Source: Lysinibacillus sp. FSL K6-0232 (GTDB taxonomy: Bacteria; Bacillota; Bacilli; Bacillales_A; Planococcaceae). Taken from it: DNA of 64,000 nucleotides. Each line of letters starts with the position of its first letter. The stretch's first letter is position 1. This document shows positions 1 to 9,033 of this stretch, in pieces. Made by a program: the position numbers and the translations under genes. The DNA lies in contig NZ_JBBOYW010000001.1 of the NCBI RefSeq assembly GCF_038008325.1, forward strand, positions 858,001-922,000, given 5' to 3'. The notes below the pieces were generated by a model that searched no databases, was not told the DNA's origin, and saw only the letters and a list, made by a program, of their open reading frames with translations.

Positions 1-1379
1 AAGTGTTATCGGAAACCTTATTAACATTTAAAGCAATGCTTGAGGAATTTGAAATAGCAGATGTTAAAGCGGCTGCAACTGCTGCGATTCGTCAAGCTAC
101 AAATCGCGATCAAATTATTGCCCAAATGAAGGAGCAAACAGGTATTCAAATAGAGCTTTTATCCGAAGAGGAGGAGGCTTATTTTGGCTATATTGCGGTT
201 GCCTATTCAATGGGGACAAAATCTGCTGTCACAATTGATATTGGTGGTGGTAGTACCGAAATTACACTGTTTGAAAATAAAGAGCTTCAACAATCTCATA
301 GTTTTCCATTTGGGACTGTGTCACTAAAACAGCGCTTTGTAAAGGGCGATATTATTAATAGCAGTGAAAAAAAGGAATTAATTTCCTTCGTAAAAGAGCA
401 GTTTCAAACACTTCCGTGGATACAGAATGTTGGTTTACCGATTATCGCGATTGGCGGAAGTGCACGGAATATTGCACAAATCCATCAGCAAAAGCATGAT
501 TATCCTATCGCAAGTGTTCATGGCTACGATATGGCAAAGGAAGATTTAGATGACTTAAGTTCATTTTTAGGGCAATTAAGCTTCCAGGAGTTAAATCAGC
601 TTGATGGGCTTTCATCTGACCGTGCAGATATTATTGTACCTGCATTAGAAGTATTTAGAGTGTTGATGGAGGTTGTTGATAGTCCATCATTCCAGCTCAC
701 TAAAAAAGGCTTGCGAGAGGGATTGATTATTCAACGCATTTTACAAACAGATGCAAACGCTTTTGATAAATATAATGTGTTTGAAGGCAATGTCAGAAGA
801 TTAGCACGTCAGTATGGTCGTACAGAAATGGAAGTTGATTTTTTAATGCATTTAGCAGACCAGCTGTATCGAGAATGTTGTCATTTAGGATATTTACAAT
901 ATAATGCAGAAGATTTGCAGTTATTAGTGAAAGCAGCGAAGGTATTTAATATAGGTGAGTATATTGAATTAAGCTCTTCAAGTCAGCATACATTTTATTT
1001 GATTGCCAATCAAGCTATTGATGGATTAAACCATCAAGAAAGAGTGATACTGGCACTGCTAGCTTCCTACAAAAATAAAGATTATTTCCAGCGATTTGCG
1101 ACTCCATTTGCAGAATGGATGAGTCAGGAGGAATATCGTAAAATACGAAGTTTTGGAGGGCTATTAAAGTTTGTCTATGCTTTAAATGTTTCAAAGCGAA
1201 ATGTTGTCCATGCGATTGAAATGCAAACAGAGGAAGATTATGCGCAGCTCAATATTTATATAAAAAATAATGCAGCTGCTGAAAAATACCAAGCAAATCG
1301 ACATAAAAAACATTTAGAACGAGCATTAAAAATCCCATTAAAAATCAATTTTATTGAAGAAGGGTGGAATAACATATGA
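1..1379 (+). CDS. ppx: Exopolyphosphatase (Ppx/GppA family), 5' end outside window
   Basis: Member of the Ppx/GppA phosphatase family, which hydrolyses terminal phosphate from inorganic polyphosphate or pppGpp. Visible are the ASKHA phosphate-binding loop TIDIGGGSTE (about residue 78 of the visible part), the GTVSLKQRF segment and a second glycine loop AIGGSARN, followed by a helical HD-like C-terminal half. The first family loop (DxGSNT-type, near the N-terminus) is missing, so the true start lies upstream of base 1; the GTG at base 3 is only the first start-like codon. The stop overlaps the ppk start by four bases, so the two are one operon. A family member restricted to pppGpp is possible, but coupling to ppk favours polyphosphate. 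Confidence 0.9.
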   Translation, partial: VLSETLLTFKAMLEEFEIADVKAAATAAIRQATNRDQIIAQMKEQTGIQIELLSEEEEAYFGYIAVAYSMGTKSAVTIDIGGGSTEITLFENKELQQSHSFPFGTVSLKQRFVKGDIINSSEKKELISFVKEQFQTLPWIQNVGLPIIAIGGSARNIAQIHQQKHDYPIASVHGYDMAKEDLDDLSSFLGQLSFQELNQLDGLSSDRADIIVPALEVFRVLMEVVDSPSFQLTKKGLREGLIIQRILQTDANAFDKYNVFEGNVRRLARQYGRTEMEVDFLMHLADQLYRECCHLGYLQYNAEDLQLLVKAAKVFNIGEYIELSSSSQHTFYLIANQAIDGLNHQERVILALLASYKNKDYFQRFATPFAEWMSQEEYRKIRSFGGLLKFVYALNVSKRNVVHAIEMQTEEDYAQLNIYIKNNAAAEKYQANRHKKHLERALKIPLKINFIEEGWNNI

Positions 1380-3529
1380 CAACTGAAGTAACAAGTAATG
1401 AATTGCATGAGGAAGAGTTTTCAGAGCGTAGTAAATTGTTGGAGGAAATTGCAAAGCCACAGTATTATAATAATCGTGAATTAAGCTGGCTTGCTTTTAA
1501 TGAGCGTGTATTAGAGGAGGCAGAGGATGAAGCTAATCCTCTGCTAGAGCGTTTAAAGTTTTTAGCTATTTTTAGCTCAAATTTAGATGAATTTTTTATG
1601 GTGCGTGTGGCAGGGCTACAGGATCAGGTACGTGCTGGCTTCCATAAGCCAGAAAATAAATCTGGTTTAACACCAAAGGAGCAATTAGCAAAGATTGCAG
1701 AGCGCACACAGGCTTTAGTACGCCGACAAACGGAAGTGTATCGACATTTAATCTATGACTTACTACCACAACATAATGTACATATTGCAGATATGAAAGA
1801 TTTGAATAGTGAACAAAAAGCATATATTAATGAAATGTTTACAGAAACTATTTTCCCAGTTTTAACGCCTGTCGCAGTAGATGCTTATCGTCCATTTCCA
1901 ATATTGCTTGGGAAAACATTGAATTTACTTGTATTGCTAGAGCAGGATGAGGAAGACCTTGAAAGTCGTGAGAGAGTGGCGATTGTACAAGTGCCATCCG
2001 TATTAGATCGATATATTAAAGTGCCGTCTGAGGAAGGAAAAACAGTCGTTGTTTTATTAGAAGATGTTATTGTTGCACATATTGAAAAGTTGTTTTATGG
2101 GTATAGTGTGAAATCTGCTCAGGCTTTTCGATTAACAAGAAATGCAGATTTAACTATTCATGAAGAGGGAGCTAGAGACCTTTTAGTTGAAATTGAAAAA
2201 GAGCTGAAAAAGCGTAAATGGGGTGTAGGCAGTCGTCTGGAAGTTCGTGTAGGGGAAATGAATGACGAAGTGCTTCAATATTTGTTAGAAGAGTTTGAAA
2301 TTGAAGAAACAGATGTTTTCCATATTGATGGACCGTTAGATTTAACATTTATGTTCTCCTTTGTTAAAGGCATATCAGTAGGTCGTGAGCATTTAGAGTA
2401 TGAAAGCTTTTTCCCACAGCCACCTTTAGATTTACAGTCAGATGAAAATATATTTGAAAAAGCTTTACAGCAAGATATATTTTTCCATCATCCATACGAA
2501 TCATTTGCACCGATAGTTGATTTTATTTCAGAGGCAGCTGTCAATCCAGATGTGCTTGCCATTAAACAAACATTATATCGAGTGAGCGGCAATTCGCCGA
2601 TTATTCAAGCATTAAAGCTTGCTGCTGAAAATGGCAAGCAAGTAACAGTATTAGTGGAGCTAAAAGCACGTTTTGATGAAGAAAATAATGTGCATTGGGC
2701 TAAACAATTAGAGCAAGCAGGCTGTCTCGTCATTTATGGTATGAATAATTTAAAAACACATTCGAAAATAACGCTTGTCGTTAGTCGTCAGCATGGCAAA
2801 ATTGAGCGCTTTGTGCATCTAGGAACAGGAAATTATAATGATGCCACTGCAAAAATTTATACGGATATGGGCATCATAACGACAGATAAAGAATTCGGTG
2901 TTGATGCGACAAACTTCTTTAACTACTTAAGTGGCTATACAGAAAAACCTACATTTAATCATTTAGTCGTGGCTCCTTTTGATATTCGTGATGAATTTAT
3001 ACGATTAATGGATGAGGAAATTGCTTGTCATAAAAAATATGGTAATGGCTTTATTCGTGCAAAAATGAATTCACTAACAGATAAAGATTTAATGATGAAG
3101 CTATATGAGGCATCCATTGCAGGTGTGAAGGTAGAGCTTATTATAAGAGGTACTTGCTGCTTAAGACCGGGTATTCCTGGCATTAGTGAAAATATTACAG
3201 TAACAAGTATTGTTGGTCGTTTCCTTGAACATTCCCGTATCTATTGGTTCCATCATAATGGAGAAAATAAAATTTACTTATCTTCAGCAGATATGATGAC
3301 ACGTAATATGGTTAAACGTGTAGAAATTTTATTCCCTGTATATGCAAATGATATAAAAACTCGTATCATTGATATTATGAATACACAATTACGAGATACG
3401 GCAAAAGCACGTATTCAAGACTCTAATGGTAAATATCATTATAAAGAGTTTAATCGTGGGGAAGACCCAATCAATAGTCAGGAGATTTTCTTACAGGAAG
3501 CATTAAAGCCTACGTTAGATGAAGAATAG
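1376..3529 (+). CDS. ppk: Polyphosphate kinase 1
   Basis: PPK1, which reversibly polymerises the gamma phosphate of ATP into polyphosphate. The 717 residues match the usual family length and four-domain plan: N-terminal helical domain (starting YYNNRELSWLAFNERVL), head domain, and two phospholipase D-like C-terminal domains. The autophosphorylated histidine is in THSKITLVV (His about 462), followed by HLGTGNYND; the second catalytic histidine is in EHSRIYWFHHNG (about 619). The start overlaps the ppx stop (ATGA), so synthesis and breakdown enzymes are translationally coupled. Nothing is broken. Confidence 0.97.
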   Translation: MTTEVTSNELHEEEFSERSKLLEEIAKPQYYNNRELSWLAFNERVLEEAEDEANPLLERLKFLAIFSSNLDEFFMVRVAGLQDQVRAGFHKPENKSGLTPKEQLAKIAERTQALVRRQTEVYRHLIYDLLPQHNVHIADMKDLNSEQKAYINEMFTETIFPVLTPVAVDAYRPFPILLGKTLNLLVLLEQDEEDLESRERVAIVQVPSVLDRYIKVPSEEGKTVVVLLEDVIVAHIEKLFYGYSVKSAQAFRLTRNADLTIHEEGARDLLVEIEKELKKRKWGVGSRLEVRVGEMNDEVLQYLLEEFEIEETDVFHIDGPLDLTFMFSFVKGISVGREHLEYESFFPQPPLDLQSDENIFEKALQQDIFFHHPYESFAPIVDFISEAAVNPDVLAIKQTLYRVSGNSPIIQALKLAAENGKQVTVLVELKARFDEENNVHWAKQLEQAGCLVIYGMNNLKTHSKITLVVSRQHGKIERFVHLGTGNYNDATAKIYTDMGIITTDKEFGVDATNFFNYLSGYTEKPTFNHLVVAPFDIRDEFIRLMDEEIACHKKYGNGFIRAKMNSLTDKDLMMKLYEASIAGVKVELIIRGTCCLRPGIPGISENITVTSIVGRFLEHSRIYWFHHNGENKIYLSSADMMTRNMVKRVEILFPVYANDIKTRIIDIMNTQLRDTAKARIQDSNGKYHYKEFNRGEDPINSQEIFLQEALKPTLDEE

Positions 3530-3559
3530 AGCAAACACGCTCCTTAGGTGAGGGATAAA

Positions 3560-5569
3560 ATGAAAAACTATAGAGAGAGTGTAGCGCCATTTGCAGATTA
3601 TCAACAACTTATGCAGCTTAATCCATTCGATGCTATTGTATGTTTAAGGAAAGTTGATATGAACGTATTTGAGGTCGTTGAATTTAATGATAAGCTACCA
3701 TTATTTATGGAGCTGCAAGACGTTACAGCAACGGCTGCAGAGCATTTCTTTACAAGGAAATGCTGGCTACAATTGTTAAAAATTTTAAATGAAGACCTCA
3801 ATCAACAACCTATTCTGCAATTAGGTACTGATCTTCAAGAGAAAAAATTTGCGATTCATGTACAGCCATTTGCTATATCGATGATTGCGATTATTTTTCG
3901 TGAAGTACAATATCATGTACAACCATATTTACAATTTGTGGAACAATATATTGATCCAGTGCTAACAACAGACTTACAAGGCCGAATTATTCATCAAAAT
4001 GTTGCAGCTACCTCTCTCTTATCAGGAGAGCAGCACAACCTAATAGGGCAAGATATTTTTTCATTATTAGAAAGAAAATATATCAATGAATTTAAGCCAT
4101 TATTTGCTAAAACAATTACAGGCTCAACACTTGGCATGCCTGAATGTTTATTTAAAGAACAATTACTAAGTCAGAGGCCCTTCTATTTAAGAACGCATCC
4201 TGCATACTTTAATGGTGAGGTAATTGGTGTCCATTTATTTATAAAAGATGCTAGCTCGTATATCATCAATGACCGTGAAATATTTTACCATTTAGCACTA
4301 ACGGATGAACTAACAGGTATTTGGAATCGGAAAGCCCTTAAGGAACATTGGCTGCAGCATTTGCAGGATAAAGCACAGAAGCAAAAGCAAGCGGCGCTTA
4401 TTTTAGTGGATATTGATCGCTTTAAAAAATTTAATGAATCCCTTGGCGAAAGTCAAGGTGATGAGCTAATGCGGATGTTTTGTCACAGGCTACAGGAGCT
4501 TTGCTATGCACAATGCTTACTCTATCGCTATAATAGTGACGAGTTTATTTTTGTGCTAAAGGATGTAAGTATTCAAAAAATTGAGTGTACAGCTAATGCT
4601 ATTTTAGAGGCTTTAAAGCAGCCATTTTTGATAGATGGGCAGGAATATTTTATTAGCGTGTCAATTGGTATTGCACTTAGCCCAGCAGATGGTAAAGATT
4701 TAGAAACATTGATACGAAAAGCAGATAAAGCTTTATTTGCGGTGAAAGAGCATGGACGTTCACATTATCGCTATTACCGTGAAGATATGACTGCTATTTT
4801 TCCAAATGAAGCTTTGATGGAGGCACATTTACGACGTGCCATTGAATTTAATGAATTAAGCTTGCATTTACAGCCACAAATGGATTTATCAAGCAATAGT
4901 ATTAATAGCTTTGAGGCATTGCTGCGATGGAATAATCGCAAGTTTGGCTTTGTATCACCTGCACAGTTTATTCCTATAGCAGAAGCATCAGGTTTAATTA
5001 TTGATATTGGTGATTGGATTATTGATGAGGTTTGTCGCTATCAACGAGAGTGGCAAATGAAGGGCTACCGTCCTGTACGTATCGCTGTAAATATTTCACC
5101 AAAACAGTTTAAAAAAGAAAACTTTGCACGAAAAATTAAAGCAACGCTACAGAAATATAATGTAGCACCTGAATTATTAGAGGTAGAAATTACAGAAAGC
5201 TCTATGACAAATGTACATGAAACATTTTCTATTTTAACAGAGCTTAAACAGCTTGGGGTATATGTATCAGTGGATGATTTTGGAACAGGCTATTCCTCAT
5301 TAAGCTATTTAAAGCGTTATCCAATCGATATTATTAAAATTGACCAATCCTTTATTGCGGATATTGCAAAAGATGATAAAAATGAGGCGATTATTAAAGC
5401 CATTATTTCCATGTCCCATAATTTAGGTTTAGAGGTTGTTGCTGAAGGAATCGAGGAGCTAACACAAGTCGACTTTTTGAAGCGCCACCATTGTCAAAAG
5501 GGACAAGGCTATTTATATAATAAGCCTTTACCAGTTGAAGCCATTGAACAACAATATTTTGTAAGCTAA
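3560..5569 (+). CDS. PAS-GGDEF-EAL protein, probable c-di-GMP phosphodiesterase
   Basis: A cytosolic signalling protein with an N-terminal region of about 120 residues of unknown fold, a PAS-like sensor (about 125-230), a GGDEF domain (about 250-410) and a C-terminal EAL domain (about 425-665). The GGDEF active-site loop reads NSDEF in RYNSDEF, so both glycines are lost and cyclase activity is unlikely. The EAL domain keeps FEALLRW, NISPKQF, EITES, DDFGTGYSS, KIDQSF and EGIE, so hydrolysis of c-di-GMP is expected, perhaps modulated by the degenerate GGDEF domain. The ATG at 3560 is preferred to the GTG at 3548 because the AGGTGAGGG ribosome site lies at 3546-3553. It lies 30 bases after ppk in the same direction and may be cotranscribed. 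Confidence 0.9.
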   Translation: MKNYRESVAPFADYQQLMQLNPFDAIVCLRKVDMNVFEVVEFNDKLPLFMELQDVTATAAEHFFTRKCWLQLLKILNEDLNQQPILQLGTDLQEKKFAIHVQPFAISMIAIIFREVQYHVQPYLQFVEQYIDPVLTTDLQGRIIHQNVAATSLLSGEQHNLIGQDIFSLLERKYINEFKPLFAKTITGSTLGMPECLFKEQLLSQRPFYLRTHPAYFNGEVIGVHLFIKDASSYIINDREIFYHLALTDELTGIWNRKALKEHWLQHLQDKAQKQKQAALILVDIDRFKKFNESLGESQGDELMRMFCHRLQELCYAQCLLYRYNSDEFIFVLKDVSIQKIECTANAILEALKQPFLIDGQEYFISVSIGIALSPADGKDLETLIRKADKALFAVKEHGRSHYRYYREDMTAIFPNEALMEAHLRRAIEFNELSLHLQPQMDLSSNSINSFEALLRWNNRKFGFVSPAQFIPIAEASGLIIDIGDWIIDEVCRYQREWQMKGYRPVRIAVNISPKQFKKENFARKIKATLQKYNVAPELLEVEITESSMTNVHETFSILTELKQLGVYVSVDDFGTGYSSLSYLKRYPIDIIKIDQSFIADIAKDDKNEAIIKAIISMSHNLGLEVVAEGIEELTQVDFLKRHHCQKGQGYLYNKPLPVEAIEQQYFVS

Positions 5570-5574
5570 ATACG

Positions 5575-5617
5575 AAGTAGCACTTTTATCGCAAAATGGA
5601 TAAAGTGCTACTTTTTA
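5575..5617. terminator. Bidirectional terminator between the GGDEF-EAL and TetR genes
   Basis: Inverted repeat GTAGCACTTTTATC / GATAAAGTGCTAC with T-runs on both sides, lying between two convergent genes. It ends the ppx-ppk operon and the tetR gene. Confidence 0.8.
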
Positions 5618-6226
5618 TTTATTATTTTTAAGACCATTTAATACCACCGTTGTAAACTGTGCCATTTCCGTAGCAAGATCAAAGTCATCATTATGAATTA
5701 ACCAATCATACACATTGGCGCGCATACAACGCTGAATAATCGCTTGTATACGAGCAGTAGGTAAATCCTGTCTAAATTCTTCTTGCTGAACTCCCTCCTC
5801 AATATATGCATTGATTAGTTGAAAAATCTTTCGTTGTGGATTGATTAAATAGTGATCTGGTTCGACTTGGTTTGTCATTGCAGCCGTATAAATTGTACGT
5901 AATAAATCTTTTCCCACATCATTTGTTAAATAATTCATTTGTGCTTGATACAGTAATAAAATTTTTTGACTTGCTGGTAATGCGCGATCAATATTTTTTT
6001 CTACAGTGCTATAAAAACTATCGAGTTCTACAAACTTTTCTAAAATAACATCATACTTCGATGGGAAATGCGTGTAGAATGTGCCCTTTGACACATTACA
6101 GGCTTTTGTAATCTGTTCAATTGAAACATGCTCAAATCCGTATTTATTAAATAAATCTAACGATGTTTTTAATAATTTTTCACGTGTTGCTAAGGCTTTT
6201 TTTTGTCTATTTGTGAGTGCTGTCAT
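5615..6226 (-). CDS. TetR/AcrR family transcriptional regulator
   Basis: A 203-residue repressor with a typical N-terminal TetR helix-turn-helix (about residues 10-55, containing ITKACNVSKGTFYTHF) and a helical ligand-binding C-terminal domain. It is divergent from the mmsB-mmsA catabolic genes, and two GACCNNGGTC palindromes sit in the shared intergenic region, so it probably represses that operon and perhaps itself. The inducer is not deducible; a CoA thioester or semialdehyde intermediate of the pathway would fit. This role is inferred from position. Confidence 0.88.
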   Translation of the reverse strand: MTALTNRQKKALATREKLLKTSLDLFNKYGFEHVSIEQITKACNVSKGTFYTHFPSKYDVILEKFVELDSFYSTVEKNIDRALPASQKILLLYQAQMNYLTNDVGKDLLRTIYTAAMTNQVEPDHYLINPQRKIFQLINAYIEEGVQQEEFRQDLPTARIQAIIQRCMRANVYDWLIHNDDFDLATEMAQFTTVVLNGLKNNK

Positions 6227-6336
6227 TACTCTATAAGACCTCCTAATGAAATATTTTAGAATAATTTAAAATAAAAATATTCAGAAAATATAAAATTTTA
6301 AATTGACGAAATGCTTTTCTTTTGATTATTATTTAA

Positions 6337-6362
6337 TTGACCGAGGTCAATGACCGTGGTCG
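6337..6362. promoter_or_regulatory. Tandem palindromic operators, probably for the TetR regulator
   Basis: A perfect 14-bp inverted repeat TTGACCGAGGTCAA (6337-6350) is followed directly by a second copy of the core, GACCGTGGTC (6352-6361). The spacing and symmetry are typical of paired TetR-dimer operators, and the site lies in the divergent tetR/mmsB region. The binding protein is inferred, not shown. Confidence 0.65.
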
Positions 6363-6469
6363 CTGAAATTGCTTTATATAATTTATGTTACGACAAAAAG
6401 CTAGCACTGACTAGTATAGCGTATTATTTGGCGATGTTATTGAATTTTTAAGAACAGGGGGAGGTCTAC

Positions 6470-7363
6470 ATGACAGAAAAGTTAGGCTTTATCGGTTTAG
6501 GCAATATGGGATTACCGATGACGATTAATTTATTAAAAGCGGGCTATAAAGTGTATGGCTTTGATACAAATGCAAAGGCATTGGCACAATTCGTAGAGGC
6601 AGGGGGCATTGGGCTTGAAACCTCAAAGGATGTTGCGGAGCAATGTGATGTTATTATGACCAGCTTGCCAACTCCTAAAGTTGTCGAATTGGTATATCAA
6701 TCAGAGCAAGGTATTTTACGATATGCAAAAAAGGGTGCTTTACTGATTGATTTTAGTACCGTTAACCCTGAATTGAATGATGTCTTACATAAAGAGGCTA
6801 AAGTATTAGGCTTGCGCTATTTAGGAGCGCCTGTAAGTGGAGGCGTTATTGGAGCTGTTAATGCAACGTTAACAATTATGGTCGGTGGCGATACGGAAGA
6901 TTATGAAAGCGCTTCAACAATTCTAAAAGTAATGGGACAAAATATCTATCATTTAGGCACATCATCGAGTGTAGGAACTCGCATTAAATTACTTAATAAT
7001 CTAATGATTGGTTTTTATACAGAGGCTGTCGCTGAAACAATTGTTCTTGGTGAAAAAATGGGTATTCATGCTGACACATTGTATGAAGTTTTAAGTAATA
7101 GTTATGGTCAAAGCCGTATCTATGAACGGAATTATGCAGAATATATGAAAAATGATAATTACGAACCAGGTTTTTCTACAAACTTATTATTAAAGGATTT
7201 AAAGCTAGCGAAGGAAATGGCTGATAAAGCAGGTGTATCTTTGCGAATTGGTGAAAAGTTAGTAGACCTTTACAGTGAAATTGCGGAGCAAGGGTATGGA
7301 GAAAATGATATGTCTGCGGCTTATTTAAGTCTAAAAAATAATAATCAAATAAAACAAGTGTAA
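6470..7363 (+). CDS. mmsB: 3-hydroxyisobutyrate dehydrogenase-family oxidoreductase
   Basis: NAD(P)-dependent beta-hydroxyacid dehydrogenase of 297 residues. The N-terminal Rossmann motif is GFIGLGNMGLPM (about 6-17); the substrate-binding APVSGGVIGA segment is near 120, and the catalytic lysine is in GTRIKLLNNLM (about 170-180). Next to a methylmalonate-semialdehyde dehydrogenase, the most likely reaction is oxidation of 3-hydroxyisobutyrate in valine breakdown; tartronate semialdehyde or other short hydroxyacids cannot be excluded. Ribosome site GGGGGAGG precedes the ATG. It is first in the cluster and 12 bases from mmsA. Confidence 0.85.
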   Translation: MTEKLGFIGLGNMGLPMTINLLKAGYKVYGFDTNAKALAQFVEAGGIGLETSKDVAEQCDVIMTSLPTPKVVELVYQSEQGILRYAKKGALLIDFSTVNPELNDVLHKEAKVLGLRYLGAPVSGGVIGAVNATLTIMVGGDTEDYESASTILKVMGQNIYHLGTSSSVGTRIKLLNNLMIGFYTEAVAETIVLGEKMGIHADTLYEVLSNSYGQSRIYERNYAEYMKNDNYEPGFSTNLLLKDLKLAKEMADKAGVSLRIGEKLVDLYSEIAEQGYGENDMSAAYLSLKNNNQIKQV

Positions 7364-7375
7364 GAGGAGGAAATA

Positions 7376-8899
7376 ATGATGACAACAGCACAAGAAGTGA
7401 AAACATTAACACATTTTATTGGTGGACAGCTAGTAGAAGGAACAAGTGGACGTTTTGGTTCAGTATTCAACCCAAGCACAGGAGATGTGATTGCTAAAGT
7501 TCCTTTGGCAACAGCACAAGAAACGCGTGACGCTATTGAAAAAGCACAAGCCGCATTCCCACAATGGCGCGATACATCAGTAGCAAAGCGCGCTAATATT
7601 TTGTTAAAATTCCGTAACTTAGTAACTGAAAATATGGATGAATTACTGCAAATTATTTGTACAGAAAGTGGTAAAACGGTTGAGGATGCTAAAGGTGAAA
7701 TTACACGAGGGCTTGAGTCCGTTGATTTAGCTATTGGTGCACCACATTTAGTAAAGGGAGAATACTCAGTAAATGTTGGAGGTCAAATTAACGCTTATTC
7801 AGCTAAATATCCATTAGGCGTAGTAGCAGCTATTTCTCCATTTAACTTCCCAATTATGGTCCCTCTTGCACAAACAAGTATGGCAGTTGCTGTAGGGAAT
7901 GCTGTTGTGTTGAAAGCTTCTGAGCGTGTACCAATGACAGCTCTTTATATTAGTGAATTATGGAAGAAAGCAGGCTTACCAGATGGTATTTGGACAGTTG
8001 TAAATGGTGATAAAGATGCTGTAAATGAGCTGTTAGAAAACCCAACTGTGCAAGCGGTTTCATTTGTAGGATCAACACCAGTTGCTAAATATATTTATGA
8101 AACAGCTTCTAAATATGGCAAGCGTGTAACGGCATTTGGTGGAGGAAAAAACAATATGGTTGTTATGCCAGATGCAGATTTAGAGCAGGTAGCGAATGCC
8201 TTTATTGGTGCAGCATATGGTGCAGCGTCTCAACGCTGTATGGCCATCTCAACAATTATGCCTGTTGGAAAGGACACAGCAGATCGCTTAGTAGAGATTT
8301 TGAAAGAGAAAATTTCAAGTTTAAAGGTAGGTCCATATACAAATGCTGATTCAGATTTCGGTCCTGTTATTTCACAGCAATCGAAAGAGGTGACGATAGC
8401 AGCTATCAATCGTGGAGAGGCTGAGGGAGCATCCATTGTCTGTGATGGGCGTGAATTGGATATTGTGAAAGAATCTAAAGGCTTCTATGTAGGTCCTACA
8501 TTATTAGATAATGTCAAGCCAGGTATGGAGATTTATGAGCAAGAAGTATTTGGTCCTGCTCGTAATGTTGTACGCGTAGATTCATTGGAAGAAGCGATTC
8601 AGTTAATCAATGAACATGAATTAGGGAATGGTGTGACGATCTATACAAATGATGGATTAGCTGCTCGCAAATTTACAACAGAAATTGATGTAGGGATGGT
8701 AGGTGTTAATGTACCGATTCCAATTCCAGTGGGCTACCATAATTTTGCTGGCTTTAAAGATTCTCGTTTTGGTGAGGGGCATATGTTTGGACCAGATCAA
8801 GCGCGATTCTTTACAAAAACAAAGACAATTTCAGAGCGTTGGATAGCAAGCAATGCATCCACAACATCAACATTTGCATTTCCAAGTAATAATGACTAA
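7376..8899 (+). CDS. mmsA: CoA-acylating methylmalonate-semialdehyde dehydrogenase
   Basis: Aldehyde dehydrogenase superfamily enzyme of 507 residues that converts methylmalonate or malonate semialdehyde to propionyl-CoA or acetyl-CoA. Visible signatures are SPFNFPIMVPL, FVGSTPVAKYIYE, and the catalytic cysteine in ASQRCMAIS, with the family's glycine-rich ending GYHNFAGFKDSRFGEG. It follows mmsB by 12 bases behind GAGGAGG and forms the second valine-degradation step; the myo-inositol homologue IolA catalyses the same reaction, but no inositol genes are near. Start could be either of the two adjacent ATGs. Confidence 0.92.
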   Translation: MMTTAQEVKTLTHFIGGQLVEGTSGRFGSVFNPSTGDVIAKVPLATAQETRDAIEKAQAAFPQWRDTSVAKRANILLKFRNLVTENMDELLQIICTESGKTVEDAKGEITRGLESVDLAIGAPHLVKGEYSVNVGGQINAYSAKYPLGVVAAISPFNFPIMVPLAQTSMAVAVGNAVVLKASERVPMTALYISELWKKAGLPDGIWTVVNGDKDAVNELLENPTVQAVSFVGSTPVAKYIYETASKYGKRVTAFGGGKNNMVVMPDADLEQVANAFIGAAYGAASQRCMAISTIMPVGKDTADRLVEILKEKISSLKVGPYTNADSDFGPVISQQSKEVTIAAINRGEAEGASIVCDGRELDIVKESKGFYVGPTLLDNVKPGMEIYEQEVFGPARNVVRVDSLEEAIQLINEHELGNGVTIYTNDGLAARKFTTEIDVGMVGVNVPIPIPVGYHNFAGFKDSRFGEGHMFGPDQARFFTKTKTISERWIASNASTTSTFAFPSNND

Positions 8900-8972
8900 T
8901 TCAACTTTTTTGTAAAAATGTAACATCATTAAATCCTATTTAAAAAAATATATGTAAGAGTAAAGGTGCTGC

Positions 8973-9007
8973 CAGGAAAGAAATAAGCTTTCCTGCTAGT
9001 CCTTTTT
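8973..9007 (+). terminator. Hairpin between mmsA and the permease gene
   Basis: Inverted repeat CAGGAAAG / CTTTCCTG followed a few bases later by a short T-run. It may end mmsBA transcripts or reduce read-through into the permease gene; the T-run is offset, so it could be leaky. Confidence 0.5.
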
Positions 9008-9033
9008 GAAAGAATTCGATGGGTGGGATGTAA

